From an uncultured Gammaproteobacteria bacterium (GTDB taxonomy: Bacteria; Pseudomonadota; Gammaproteobacteria; HyVt-429), in contig CAMYOD010000020.1 in NCBI GenBank assembly GCA_947259975.1, positions 1 to 32,021 on the forward strand: 32,021 nucleotides of DNA, given 5' to 3'. The first letter of the stretch is position 1, and each line of letters starts with the position of its first letter. Below, one piece after another: positions 10,194 to 18,379 of the stretch. The translations under genes and the position numbers were made by a program. The notes beneath the pieces were generated by a model. It saw only the letters and a list, made by a program, of their open reading frames with translations. It ran no database searches and was not told the DNA's origin.

Positions 10194-10630
10194 TGGTAAC
10201 CGCAGCGACCAAAGGCAGTCGGCATAAGGCGCGGATGGCCGCGCTGCAGGCCCTGTATCAATGGGACCTCACGGAGCAGAGCCCCGACGAGATCGAGGAT
10301 CACTTTATACACGATCACGATTTATCGGGAACCGACCTGGATTATTTTCATCACCTGGTGCGCGAAGTACCTCTGCATCGTCATGAGCTTGATGACAATT
10401 ATTCCCCGTTTCTGGGCCGCGAACTGGATGGGCTTGACCCGGTTGAGCGTGAGATTCTGCGCATCGGAACCTATGAAATGGAGTTTCGCGTCGACGTGCC
10501 ATACAAAGTAATCATTAATGAAGCCGTGGAGTTGGCAAAAACGTTCGGTGCCGAACACAGCTACAAGTTCATAAACGCGGTTCTCGAACGAGTCGCGAAG
10601 CATCTGCGCTCCGACGAAACGGAACACTGA
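10193..10630 (+). CDS. nusB: Transcription antitermination factor NusB
   Basis: NusB binds boxA with ribosomal protein S10 in rRNA antitermination complexes. The 145-residue all-helical protein shows family motifs RMAALQALYQWDLT near the N-terminus and VIINEAVELAKTFG with YKFINAVLERVA near the C-terminus. The start is GTG, overlapping the ribH TAG by one base. No other start codon lies early enough to keep the conserved N-terminal helix. The ribH-nusB-thiL-pgpA order is widespread in Proteobacteria. Confidence 0.97.
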   Translation: MVTAATKGSRHKARMAALQALYQWDLTEQSPDEIEDHFIHDHDLSGTDLDYFHHLVREVPLHRHELDDNYSPFLGRELDGLDPVEREILRIGTYEMEFRVDVPYKVIINEAVELAKTFGAEHSYKFINAVLERVAKHLRSDETEH

Positions 10631-10646
10631 ACTGGCCGCCCCGGCC

Positions 10647-11624
10647 GTGGACGAATTTTCCCTTATTCGCGAATTTTTCGCCGCCCGCGCATCGGCGCGC
10701 GGTGATGTTGCCATCGGCATCGGTGACGACGGTGCCGTTGTCGATATCCCTGACGCGACACAACTCGTGCTCGCCACTGACATGCTGGTGGAAGGCGTAC
10801 ATTTCCCGGTTGATACCGACGCTTACTCGATCGGTTATAAGTCCCTGGCGGTCAATCTAAGCGACCTCGCGGCAATGGGCGCACAGCCGGCCTGGGCGAC
10901 CCTGTGCCTGTCGATATCCACGGCGCGCGACGAGTGGTTACGCGCTTTTGCTGACGGCCTGTTCGATCTGGCGGCGAAATATGACATTCAGCTTATCGGT
11001 GGCGATACGAGCCGAGGCCCATTGACCGCGACCGTCACAGCCTACGGTTTCTTGCCGCGCGGTGAAGCCTTATTGCGCAGCAGTGCGCGACCCGGCGATA
11101 TCGTGTATGTCTCCGGCGAGTTGGGCGATGCCGCGCTGGCGCTGGCAGCCGCATCGGGGGTCGTGTCGCTTGACGCGGCCACGCGCACGCGCGTGCAGAC
11201 ACGGCTCGATCGCCCGCAACCACGCGTACGTGAGGGGCAGGCCCTGCGGGGCGTAGCCAATGCGGCCATCGATATATCCGATGGAATATGTGCCGATCTG
11301 GGCCACATATTGCGCGCCAGTGAAGTGGGCGCGCGCGTCGAAGTCGAGAAGTTGCCGGTGTCACAGGACTATCTGGACCACATGAAGACCGATGCCGGCT
11401 GGGATATGGCTCTGACGCACGGGGATGACTACGAGTTGTGTTTTACGGTGGCACCGGATCGAATCAAGGCACTGCACGCGCTATGGCAAGACTTCGACTG
11501 CCGGTTGACGGCGATCGGTGAGATCGAGGCGCAACCCGGATTGCGACTGATGCGTTGCGACGGCAGCTGCTACGAACCGCATAGAACGGGCTATGTGCAT
11601 TTTTCCGGGCCGACCGATGAGTAA
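10647..11624 (+). CDS. thiL: Thiamine-monophosphate kinase
   Basis: ThiL phosphorylates thiamine monophosphate to the active cofactor thiamine diphosphate. The 325-residue protein has the PurM/ThiL-fold N-terminal metal and nucleotide motifs GIGDDGAVVDIPD and LVLATDMLVEGVHF, then AVNLSDLAAMGAQPAW. A second nucleotide-side segment, IDISDGICADLGHIL, follows, and THGDDYELCF lies near the C-terminus. The start is GTG 16 bp after nusB. Its 3' end overlaps pgpA by 8 bp. Confidence 0.97.
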   Translation: MDEFSLIREFFAARASARGDVAIGIGDDGAVVDIPDATQLVLATDMLVEGVHFPVDTDAYSIGYKSLAVNLSDLAAMGAQPAWATLCLSISTARDEWLRAFADGLFDLAAKYDIQLIGGDTSRGPLTATVTAYGFLPRGEALLRSSARPGDIVYVSGELGDAALALAAASGVVSLDAATRTRVQTRLDRPQPRVREGQALRGVANAAIDISDGICADLGHILRASEVGARVEVEKLPVSQDYLDHMKTDAGWDMALTHGDDYELCFTVAPDRIKALHALWQDFDCRLTAIGEIEAQPGLRLMRCDGSCYEPHRTGYVHFSGPTDE

Positions 11625-12108
11625 ACCCACGCGACCGCCCCAGCTATGGCGCAATCCCGTACACTGGCTCGCCTTTGGCTTCGGCGCCGGGACCCTGCCG
11701 GGGGCGCCGGGAACCTACGGCACGCTGGTCGCGATTCCCATATTCCTCCTCTTGGCGGACTGGCCGTTGTGGTTCTATATCACGGCAACTGCACTGTGTT
11801 TTCTCGTCGGCATCTGGTTATGTGACCGGGCGGCGAATGATCTGGGTGTGGATGATCATCCGGGTATTGTCTGGGATGAGATCGTCGGCTACCTCATCAG
11901 TATGACTGCGGTGCCTGCACATTGGGTCTGGATCGTGGCGGGGTTCGTGCTGTTTCGCCTGTTCGATATCTGGAAACCGTGGCCGATACGCCAACTTGAG
12001 CGACGGGTGCACGGCGGTCTGGGCATTATGCTGGACGACGCGCTGGCGGGATTGTTTGTCGTCGTGATCCTGCAGGCCGCGGTCCGGCTACCGATTCTGG
12101 CGGGGTGA
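11617..12108 (+). CDS. pgpA: Phosphatidylglycerophosphatase A
   Basis: PgpA dephosphorylates phosphatidylglycerol phosphate in the inner membrane. The 163-residue protein contains FGAGTLPGAPGTYGTLVAIP and the acidic motif HPGIVWDEIVGYLI, both typical, plus several hydrophobic segments. An upstream in-frame ATG at 11593 lies deep inside thiL. I choose 11617 because it gives an 8-bp overlap and an N-terminus (MSKPTRPPQLWRNPVHWLA) like other family members. It is the last gene of the rib-nusB-thiL run. Confidence 0.96.
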   Translation: MSKPTRPPQLWRNPVHWLAFGFGAGTLPGAPGTYGTLVAIPIFLLLADWPLWFYITATALCFLVGIWLCDRAANDLGVDDHPGIVWDEIVGYLISMTAVPAHWVWIVAGFVLFRLFDIWKPWPIRQLERRVHGGLGIMLDDALAGLFVVVILQAAVRLPILAG

Positions 12109-12168
12109 TGGATTACGGTGCAGTTCACGCGCGTGTCCCGCGCCGCCTGCACGCCCGAGCTTAATCTT

Positions 12169-12188
12169 GCGCTACCTCCCTGTAGCGC
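12169..12188. other. Perfect hairpin in the pgpA-slt intergenic gap
   Basis: GCGCTAC (12169-12175) and GTAGCGC (12182-12188) form a 7-bp stem with a 6-nt loop. It sits 61 bp after pgpA, in the 250-bp gap before the convergent transglycosylase gene. No T-tract follows on either strand, so it is at most a Rho-assisted or stability element. The rest of the gap (12109-12358) contains open frames but nothing recognisable as a gene. Confidence 0.4.
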
Positions 12189-12358
12189 TCGAATCGCGCC
12201 CTCGTGCTGCGCTATTGGAGCAATGCGCTCGGGCGGACGACGCTTGGCGGGCTCCAGCCGCTGCGGGACGAACAGTCCGTCTGCGCCACTGTCGGAAAAA
12301 GTATGTTATTCGTGGGATGTGGACCGCAGGGTCCTGGACGTATCGCTGCCGAACTTAT

Positions 12359-12964
12359 TCAGTATTTTGACGCATATCGATTCTTCAGCAGCAGAACCCG
12401 GTGCACGTAATCGCGGGTTTCCTGGTAGGGCGGGACACCGCGATGGCGTTTGACCGCCGCCTCGCCGGCATTATAAGCGGCCAGGGCGAGTCGGTAGTTG
12501 TAATCGAATAGCGTTAACAGGTCGCTCAGATAGCGCACCCCGCCGCGCACGTTCTGTTCCGGATCGAAGATGTTGTCTACGCCGTAGCGTGTCGCGGTGG
12601 CCGGCATGAGTTGCATGAGGCCGGATGCACCTTTGCGCGAGACGGCCCGTTCATTGAACGCGGATTCGACATGGATCATCGCCTTGACCAAAGCCGGATC
12701 GAGCTGGTGCGACCGTGCGGTGTTTTGGATCAGGTGCTCATAACGTTTGCTGCGCTGGCGCATTGGCGCCTGTGGCGCAGTCGGCGCACGTCGGCCGGCG
12801 CGGTACTGCAACTCATAGCGGGGGCCCTGCCGTGCACGGTCCGTGACCAGGCGCGAGCCGTCCGGCAGCTTGTAGATATACAACACCGCCGATGCGGGCG
12901 CGGACAGCATCATAAGCAGCAGGCCGCTGACGGCGGTGCGCGCAAGAGTGCGGGTAGTCGTCAT
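12359..12964 (-). CDS. Exported lytic murein transglycosylase (SLT domain)
   Basis: The 201-residue product has a signal peptide (hydrophobic core about residues 11-22, likely cleavage after APASA at 26) and a short segment YIYKLPDGSRLVTDR resembling DUF4124-type N-termini. A Slt70-like catalytic domain (about 77-195) follows. The catalytic glutamate is E100 in MIHVESAFNERAVS, followed by the family signatures GASGLMQLMPATA and ALAAYNAGEAAV. It would cleave peptidoglycan glycan strands in the periplasm with 1,6-anhydro product formation. It is transcribed convergently with pgpA. It is shorter than Slt or MltC and most like small stand-alone soluble transglycosylases; no gene symbol is certain. 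Confidence 0.93.
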   Translation of the reverse strand: MTTTRTLARTAVSGLLLMMLSAPASAVLYIYKLPDGSRLVTDRARQGPRYELQYRAGRRAPTAPQAPMRQRSKRYEHLIQNTARSHQLDPALVKAMIHVESAFNERAVSRKGASGLMQLMPATATRYGVDNIFDPEQNVRGGVRYLSDLLTLFDYNYRLALAAYNAGEAAVKRHRGVPPYQETRDYVHRVLLLKNRYASKY

Positions 12965-13233
12965 GTATTGAAGCTTAGTGGTTTATGCGCCGGAAGGGTA
13001 CGTCCGCATGGCGATGTGACCGGATACCGCGAGCGGTGCGTTTCGTCGCCGCGGGCCAGGGCAGCAAAAGACCCGTCGTAAAACATGGGTATTGCACAGA
13101 AACCAAGCAGACCGTGGTCACCGGCCCGCGCCGCCCCGGTCCCCGGTCTTGCCTGGTTAATACAATCAAGTAAGTTGCGGGGGCGGGCTCTGCGAGGATT
13201 GTGCTCCGCCGCCATGGGCTGCGATGCGTCAAC

Positions 13234-13261
13234 TGTTATGATATTCGCGACGCCATCGCGA
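13234..13261 (+). promoter_or_regulatory. Extended -10 promoter and inverted repeat before the symporter gene
   Basis: The 359-bp gap 12965-13323 has no gene. Near its right end TGTTATGAT (13234-13242) matches an extended -10 element; no good -35 hexamer is present, which is usual for that class. Directly downstream TCGCGA-CGCCA-TCGCGA (13245-13261) forms a 6-bp inverted repeat covering the expected transcription start. It could be an operator or a 5' hairpin. Only the sequence match is seen. Confidence 0.4.
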
Positions 13262-13323
13262 TGCCCGCGGTGTCGATGCCCGTGCTGGAAAAATAATCAC
13301 AACGCAGCGAAGGAGCCGGAGTC

Positions 13324-14646
13324 ATGCCCAAGCTACAACTCCATTGGAAAATTCTCATCGCGCTGATCCTGGCGGTCCTGGCCGGCAGTGCCACCGGCAC
13401 CGAGGCGGCGGTCTTCGGCGTAACGTTCTATTCGATTTATACCTTCCTCGGCACGCTCTTCCTCAATGCTCTGAAGATGATCATCGTGCCGCTAATCATG
13501 TCCTCCATCATTACGGGCATTGCGGGTATCGGCACGCAGGGTGCATTCGGCCGGCTCGGCCTCAAGACGCTTGGCTACTACTTTGTGACCAGCCTTATCG
13601 CGATACTGATTGGCTTAATGGTGGTGAATACCGTTGCGCCGGGTATGCAGAACGGTGAACCGGTGAAAGATCTCATCGGGCTGAGCGATGAGAGTGTGGC
13701 CGAAGTCACGGACAAGGTAGCCGGGCGGTCGGCGTCTGACATCACGGATGTCTTTCTGCGCATGGTGCCGACCAATATTTTTGCCGCTGCGGCGGATAAC
13801 GGACAACTGCTTGGGCTTATATTCTTCAGCCTGTTGTTTGCGATCTTCATGACCCGCGTACAGCATCCCTACGCAAATGCATTGCTGACCTTCTGGCAGG
13901 GTGTTTTCGATGTCATGATGCAGATCACCGATTGGGTATTGAAATTCGCGCCTATCGGCGTGTTTGCGTTGGTCGCCAAAGTGGTGGCGACGACCGGTTT
14001 TGCCGCATTCCAGCCCCTGCTCGTGTTCTTCTTTAGCGTCCTGTTGGCGCTGCTGGTACATTTCCTTGTCGCGCTGCCATTGCTCCTGCGCCTCGTGGGT
14101 GGCGTGAATCCGCTGCGTCATTATCGGGCCATGGCACCTGCCCTGTTGATGGCGTTTTCCACCAGTTCCTCTTCCGCCACGCTGCCTGTGACCCTCGAAT
14201 GTGTCGAGAAAAATGCCGGCGTCTCCAATCGCACGAGCAGCTTCGTCCTGCCCCTGGGCGCCACGGTCAACATGGATGGGACCGCGTTGTACGAATGCGT
14301 GGCGGCCTTGTTTATCGCCCAGGCCTACGGTTTGGAACTGAGTTTCGCGACGCAGTTTACTGTGGTCCTGGTGGCGCTACTGACATCGGTGGGTGTGGCC
14401 GGAATCCCGGCGGCGAGCCTGGTGGCGATTTCAGTCATCCTCACAACCATCGGGCTGCCGGCGGAGGCAATTGGTCTGATATTGGCGGTCGACCGTGTTC
14501 TGGATATGTGCCGCACCGCAGTGAACGTCTTCAGTGACTCCTGCGGTGCCGTCATCATCGGGCGTTCGGAGGGGGAGACCGGAATTCTGCAGGACCCGGC
14601 AGATGTCGACTCCATCGAAGATCGGGAAGCGGCCCGACTACGGTGA
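13324..14646 (+). CDS. Sodium:dicarboxylate/amino-acid symporter (DAACS family, GltP-like)
   Basis: This 440-residue inner-membrane protein is a cation-coupled carrier of the glutamate/aspartate/C4-dicarboxylate family. Motifs seen are the serine-rich hairpin FSTSSSSATLPVT (278-290), NMDGTALYE (316-324), and DMCRTAVN (394-401). The last motif has the Asp, Arg, Thr and Asn that contact acidic amino-acid substrates in GltPh-type carriers, and differs from what I recall of the E. coli DctA motif. Glutamate or aspartate is therefore the better substrate guess. An AAGGAG Shine-Dalgarno sequence lies 8 bp before the ATG. It appears monocistronic, convergent with the FHA gene. Confidence 0.93.
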   Translation: MPKLQLHWKILIALILAVLAGSATGTEAAVFGVTFYSIYTFLGTLFLNALKMIIVPLIMSSIITGIAGIGTQGAFGRLGLKTLGYYFVTSLIAILIGLMVVNTVAPGMQNGEPVKDLIGLSDESVAEVTDKVAGRSASDITDVFLRMVPTNIFAAAADNGQLLGLIFFSLLFAIFMTRVQHPYANALLTFWQGVFDVMMQITDWVLKFAPIGVFALVAKVVATTGFAAFQPLLVFFFSVLLALLVHFLVALPLLLRLVGGVNPLRHYRAMAPALLMAFSTSSSSATLPVTLECVEKNAGVSNRTSSFVLPLGATVNMDGTALYECVAALFIAQAYGLELSFATQFTVVLVALLTSVGVAGIPAASLVAISVILTTIGLPAEAIGLILAVDRVLDMCRTAVNVFSDSCGAVIIGRSEGETGILQDPADVDSIEDREAARLR

Positions 14647-14712
14647 GCGGGCCGCAGCCGGGCGGGGGCTGAATCGACGCAAGGCAGCGGACTTAACCGT
14701 GCCGCCACGCGC

Positions 14713-15600
14713 CTACGCGCCTACATTGAACTCCATTTTGATATTGTCGAGTTCGATGACATCGTGGTGTTGCAGTAAGCGCTGCGCGTCCACGGATTCG
14801 CCGTTGACCACCGGCGCGGTGGCCGCCGCCCCCGGCGTGATGTAGTAGCCGTCGTCGCGCTGCAGAATAATCGCCAGCGGTGCGCCCTGGCGGCCAATAG
14901 TCGTCGAGCGCATCGTCAGTTTCAGCATCTTGCCGCTTGCGGCACTGTTGAGTACCTTGAGGAAGGCCGGTGCGCTCGGCAAAGGCGCGCCAAAGGTCTC
15001 GGCTGCGCTTGGTTTGGGCGCGGCCGGTTTTGCCACGGCGGGTTGTTCGGCGGCGGGTATTTCTCCGGTGTTGGGAACCGCGTGCTCAGCCCCCTCGTCC
15101 GCGTCGGGTTCGTTCGCCGCGGCGTCCGGCCGCAGGGGTTCGGTATCCTGATCAAGTGATGAAATCGGCTGCGTCTCCGCATCCAGCGCGGAATAGTCCG
15201 GTGCGCCGCTGCCGTTGCCTCCGCCCGGGATGTTTGTCGGCATATCTACCTCGCGCATGGACTCCGCATCGATGACGACCGTCTTCTCGAACTCCTCTTC
15301 TTCACCGGACTGTTGGGGATTGACGTAGGTCAGCAGGTGCTTGCCGATGCGCACGGTGTCATTGTGCTTGAGCAGCTGACGCTTAACGAGCTTGTCGTTT
15401 ACGTAAGTGCCGTTGGTGCTGCCCAGATCCTCAATGAAATGGTAGTCATAGACATTCGTGACCACCGCATGATCGCCGCTGACAGCGAGATTATCGATCC
15501 GCACATCATTATAAGATTTGCGCCCGAGCGTGACCCGCTGTTGATCGAGCGGATACTCCGCGAGGATCTTGCCGTTAAGGCTTAAAACCAGTTTCGCCAT
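14713..15600 (-). CDS. FHA-domain protein with two FHA modules
   Basis: FHA domains bind phosphothreonine peptides. The 295-residue cytoplasmic product has a canonical N-terminal FHA domain (about residues 20-92) with GRKSYNDVRI, the SGDHA serine/histidine motif and LGSTNGTYVND. A Pro/Ala/Glu-rich linker (about 115-205) follows, then a second, divergent FHA-like fold (about 222-292: TIGRQGAPLAI, then VVNGESVDAQRLLQHHDVI). The second domain lacks a clear SxxH motif and may not bind phosphothreonine. No kinase, phosphatase or type VI secretion gene is adjacent. The function is unknown beyond a likely adaptor role. Confidence 0.88.
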   Translation of the reverse strand: MAKLVLSLNGKILAEYPLDQQRVTLGRKSYNDVRIDNLAVSGDHAVVTNVYDYHFIEDLGSTNGTYVNDKLVKRQLLKHNDTVRIGKHLLTYVNPQQSGEEEEFEKTVVIDAESMREVDMPTNIPGGGNGSGAPDYSALDAETQPISSLDQDTEPLRPDAAANEPDADEGAEHAVPNTGEIPAAEQPAVAKPAAPKPSAAETFGAPLPSAPAFLKVLNSAASGKMLKLTMRSTTIGRQGAPLAIILQRDDGYYITPGAAATAPVVNGESVDAQRLLQHHDVIELDNIKMEFNVGA

Positions 15601-15904
15601 CAGTTTACCTGTAATTTGACGTGATCTGACGATGCCATGCCGGCATGCCTGAATAACGCCACCCCCTAATTACTATATGAAGGTATATGTGTATACACCC
15701 CGGGACTATTTTTCAAGTCCGCGCCAGACCGCGCTTGGGCGGTGTAGAATAGGCCGGCGGCCTCACCGGCGCGGCTTTGTTGCCGTGCAGACCGGATATA
15801 ACGCATTGAGACCGCGGGTTTCGCCCCGCAACACCGGCACGCGCGGTGGCGGGTGGGCGCTGTGAATTTGAGTAAACTAACAGAGATTCGGGAGGATATC
15901 GGGT
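15601..15904. other. Divergent intergenic region with two palindromes
   Basis: This 304-bp gap separates the FHA gene (minus) from yajQ (plus) and should contain both promoters. Two perfect palindromes stand out: CATGCCGGCATG (15636-15647) and GTGTATACAC (15689-15698), with an AT-rich stretch between. TATAGT on the minus strand (about 15671-15676) could be a -10 element for the FHA gene, but I find no -35 partner. TATAAC at about 15796-15801 could serve yajQ. No gene or RNA was recognised. Confidence 0.4.
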
Positions 15905-16390
15905 ATGCCGTCATTTGATGTGGTCTCGGAAGTAGACGAGCATGAGGTGGCCAATGCCATCGACCAGGCCAACCGGGAGATATCCACGCGCTTCGACTTC
16001 AAGGGCAGCGATGCGCGTGTCGACAGCTCGGACATGACCCTGACGCTATTTGCGGACGATGAATTCAAGGTGGGGCAGGTCCGCGATATTCTCGAAAACA
16101 AACTTGTGCGGCGCAAAGTCGATGTAGGCTGCCTGGACTATAGTGAAGTGGAGTCCGCCGCCGGCGATACGGCGCGGCAGTCGGTGGCCGTGCGCCAGGG
16201 TATTGATCAGGAGCGGGCCAGGAAGCTCGTAAAGCTGATCAAGGATATGAAAATGAAAGTGCAGACGGCGATCCAGGGTGACAAGCTTCGTGTGACCGGC
16301 AAGAAGCGTGATGATCTGCAGGCTGTTATCGCCATGCTCAAGGACAAGGACCTGGGATTACCGCTGCAATATGTAAACTTCCGCGATTGA
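15905..16390 (+). CDS. yajQ: YajQ-family nucleotide-binding protein
   Basis: YajQ proteins are small cytoplasmic two-domain proteins that bind nucleotides; a Xanthomonas member is a c-di-GMP receptor that modulates a transcription factor. The 161-residue product opens MPSFDVVSEVDEHEVANA and contains STRFDFKGSDARV, RQGIDQERARKLVKLIK and the C-terminal LPLQYVNFRD, all characteristic. GGGAGG precedes the ATG. Its role in this organism is unproven, but a c-di-GMP link is possible given the GGDEF and PilZ-like genes in the window. Confidence 0.96.
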   Translation: MPSFDVVSEVDEHEVANAIDQANREISTRFDFKGSDARVDSSDMTLTLFADDEFKVGQVRDILENKLVRRKVDVGCLDYSEVESAAGDTARQSVAVRQGIDQERARKLVKLIKDMKMKVQTAIQGDKLRVTGKKRDDLQAVIAMLKDKDLGLPLQYVNFRD

Positions 16391-16511
16391 AGGCGGTCAC
16401 CATGGGTGCTGGAACTTCGTCATGAAATATATGTCCGACGCAGTAATCCAGACCTACGAATTACCAATGCGATCCGATGCTCAAGTTCGAGCGACTGAGG
16501 TGAAATATAGT

Positions 16512-17249
16512 ATGCGCAGCTTATGTTTTTCTTTGTTGATATTGTTTTCGGCTAGTACAGCCGCCGAGGACCCCCTGAACGTGCTGGATATCCGCACACG
16601 GATCGCCAAGGCAATCCCCGGTGCCGTGGCCGAAGATATTAGGCCATCCTCGATCCCCGGGCTTTACGAGGTAGTGGTGGGCACGAAACTGTTGTACGTG
16701 ACCAATGATGGCAAGCATCTGATTCTGGGTGATGTGATCGACATCGATGCCCGTGTGAATCTGACGGAACAGCGACGGGGCAGTCTGGTGGCTACTGCAT
16801 TGGAAGCAATCGGCGAGGACAATATGATTGTTATCGCGCCGGATGAAACGAAACGTACGATTACTGTCTTTACCGATGTGGATTGCCCGTACTGCGTGAA
16901 ACTGCACAACGAGGTGCCGAAGCTGGTGGCCAGCGGTGTCAAGGTCAGGTACTTGCTGTATCCGCGTAACGGGCTGAAGTCGCGCACCTACCAGCGATCA
17001 GTGTCGGTGTGGTGCGCCGATGACCGCGTTGAGGCGATTGGTATCGCCAAGGCGGGCGGGGCACTAAAGAAGCAGACCTGTGAGAATCCGGTGGCGTCGC
17101 ATTTTGCGCTGGGGACCGATCTGGGTGTGCGTGGGACACCGACCACGGTCCTCGATGATGGACAGATCGTGTCCGGCTATTTCCCCGCCGACCGCCTGCT
17201 CGCGGCGCTCGGTCTGATAGAGACGGCACAGGCCAAGTCCGCGCCTTGA
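16512..17249 (+). CDS. dsbC: Periplasmic thiol:disulfide isomerase, DsbC-like
   Basis: DsbC-type proteins are V-shaped periplasmic dimers that shuffle wrong disulfides. From 16512 the product is 245 residues: a signal peptide (MRSLCFSLLILFSASTAA), an N-terminal dimerisation domain (about 20-85), and a thioredoxin-fold domain with the CPYC active site (125-128) and cis-proline in GTPTTV (P210). Two further cysteines, C168 and C190, correspond to the structural pair of the family. An open frame extends upstream to an ATG at 16422, but that would put 30 non-signal residues before the signal peptide, and GAGG lies 11 bp before 16512. The active site is CPYC where E. coli has CGYC. Confidence 0.9.
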   Translation: MRSLCFSLLILFSASTAAEDPLNVLDIRTRIAKAIPGAVAEDIRPSSIPGLYEVVVGTKLLYVTNDGKHLILGDVIDIDARVNLTEQRRGSLVATALEAIGEDNMIVIAPDETKRTITVFTDVDCPYCVKLHNEVPKLVASGVKVRYLLYPRNGLKSRTYQRSVSVWCADDRVEAIGIAKAGGALKKQTCENPVASHFALGTDLGVRGTPTTVLDDGQIVSGYFPADRLLAALGLIETAQAKSAP

Positions 17250-17296
17250 TCCATCTCGAATGACTTTTTCTGCCGCGCCCTGTCCAGTGTCCAGGG

Positions 17297-17620
17297 ATGT
17301 CTGATCGGCAGAAGGGGCATGTGGCGGGCGCGGGGCATGACCTGGTGAAGCTGCGGCGCAAGTTGGCCGAACTCAGACGTATTATCGCCGACAATGAGCG
17401 AATCTGGGCCGGCTTTCGCGACATCGAAAACCGCCTGGTCGCCGCACGCAGCCTCAATGAGGTGGTCGGCTGCGTCACCCAGGGCCTGCGCGCCACATTC
17501 CCGGCGGTCAGCGCCGTGACCGTATGCTGTATCGACGAGGAGTATCGTCTGCAGTCTCCGCCGGCGAACTTCGGCAGCTGTTCGACGAAGATTATGGCCC
17601 GGTGTTGGGGCCCTGTGTAG
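17297..17620 (+). pseudogene. N-terminal part of a frameshifted DUF484/GAF-GGDEF protein
   Basis: This 107-residue frame begins with a helical segment (LVKLRRKLAELRRIIADNER) followed by IENRLVAARSLNEVVGCVTQ and VTVCCIDEEYRL, which look like the start of a DUF484/GAF sensor domain. After about position 17545 the sense of the domain continues in the reading frame one base back, and this frame ends in low-complexity shadow sequence (FGSCSTKIMARCWGPV). The two frames are related by a single missing base. Either the gene is broken by a real deletion or the sequence contains an error here. Confidence 0.75.
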
Positions 17621-18360
17621 CGCCGGCACGCGACCTGCTGTTTCCTGGCGCTGCCGGGTCACTTCGCTCCATGGCCCTGGTACCGCTGACGTTGCGCGGC
17701 GAACTGCTGGGGGCGCTGAACCAGGGCAGTGTACAGACAGGCCATTTCTCGGCGGAAAAGGACACGGAACTACTGCAACACCTCGCCAATGTCACGGCGA
17801 TGTGTATTGATAATGTTCTGAGCCACGAAGAACTGCGCCGGGATGGATTTACCGATTCGCTCACGAAGGTTGCGAACCGCCGTTTCTTCGATCGGCGTCT
17901 GGGCGATGAGATTGATCGCTGTCGCCGTGACGGAACGGTCTTGTCTTGCATGCTTGTTGATGCCGATCATTTCAAACAAATCAATGACCAACACGGGCAT
18001 CGCGCCGGCGATCGGGTGCTCGTGGGTATCGCCGGCTGTCTAGCCGCGGGCATGCGTGCAAGCGATGTCGTGGCGCGCTATGGGGGCGAGGAGTTCGTCT
18101 GCCTGTTGCCGCATACGACATTGGCCGAAGCGACAGCGTTGGCGGAGCGCTTGCGCACGGCGATTGATGGCTTGAGCTTCAGCGCCGAGGGCGCAGATAA
18201 AATAACGGCGACGGTTTCTATTGGCGTGGCGAGCCTGCAGCCGGAAAGGAATGATGGCGATCGCGCGATTCTCGCTGAGTCGTTACTGGAGCAGGCGGAC
18301 GCGGCTTTGTATGGCGCTAAGGATGCGGGACGAAATCGTATCGTAAGTGCGCCCGAATAG
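17524..18360 (+). CDS. Diguanylate cyclase (GGDEF), 3' portion of frameshifted gene
   Basis: GGDEF enzymes make c-di-GMP from two GTP. The frame holds the rest of the GAF-like sensor (from about residue 14: ELRQLFDEDYGPVLG, then ALVPLTLRGELLGALNQGS) and a full GGDEF domain (about 106-275). The active-site loop is GGEEF (187-191). RASD (178-181) five residues upstream is the inhibitory I-site, so product inhibition is expected. DSLTKVANRRFFDRRL and TVSIGVASLQ are typical. The first dozen residues of this frame are not family-like, because the true N-terminus is in the upstream frame. If both frames are joined, the protein would be about 354 residues. It is convergent with addA. Confidence 0.85.
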   Translation: MLYRRGVSSAVSAGELRQLFDEDYGPVLGPCVAPARDLLFPGAAGSLRSMALVPLTLRGELLGALNQGSVQTGHFSAEKDTELLQHLANVTAMCIDNVLSHEELRRDGFTDSLTKVANRRFFDRRLGDEIDRCRRDGTVLSCMLVDADHFKQINDQHGHRAGDRVLVGIAGCLAAGMRASDVVARYGGEEFVCLLPHTTLAEATALAERLRTAIDGLSFSAEGADKITATVSIGVASLQPERNDGDRAILAESLLEQADAALYGAKDAGRNRIVSAPE

Positions 18361-18379
18361 GCGAAACCTGTACAGCTGA

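Noticed and set aside
12118..12453. Open frames between pgpA and the transglycosylase gene, such as 12118-12453 plus strand
   Set aside because: The translations show no domain, are rich in Arg/Cys/Ser as expected for out-of-frame GC-rich DNA, and the longest runs into the slt gene on the other strand.
17540..17565. Programmed -1 ribosomal frameshift in the diguanylate cyclase gene
   Set aside because: No X XXY YYZ slippery heptamer is present between the two frames; a missing base is simpler.
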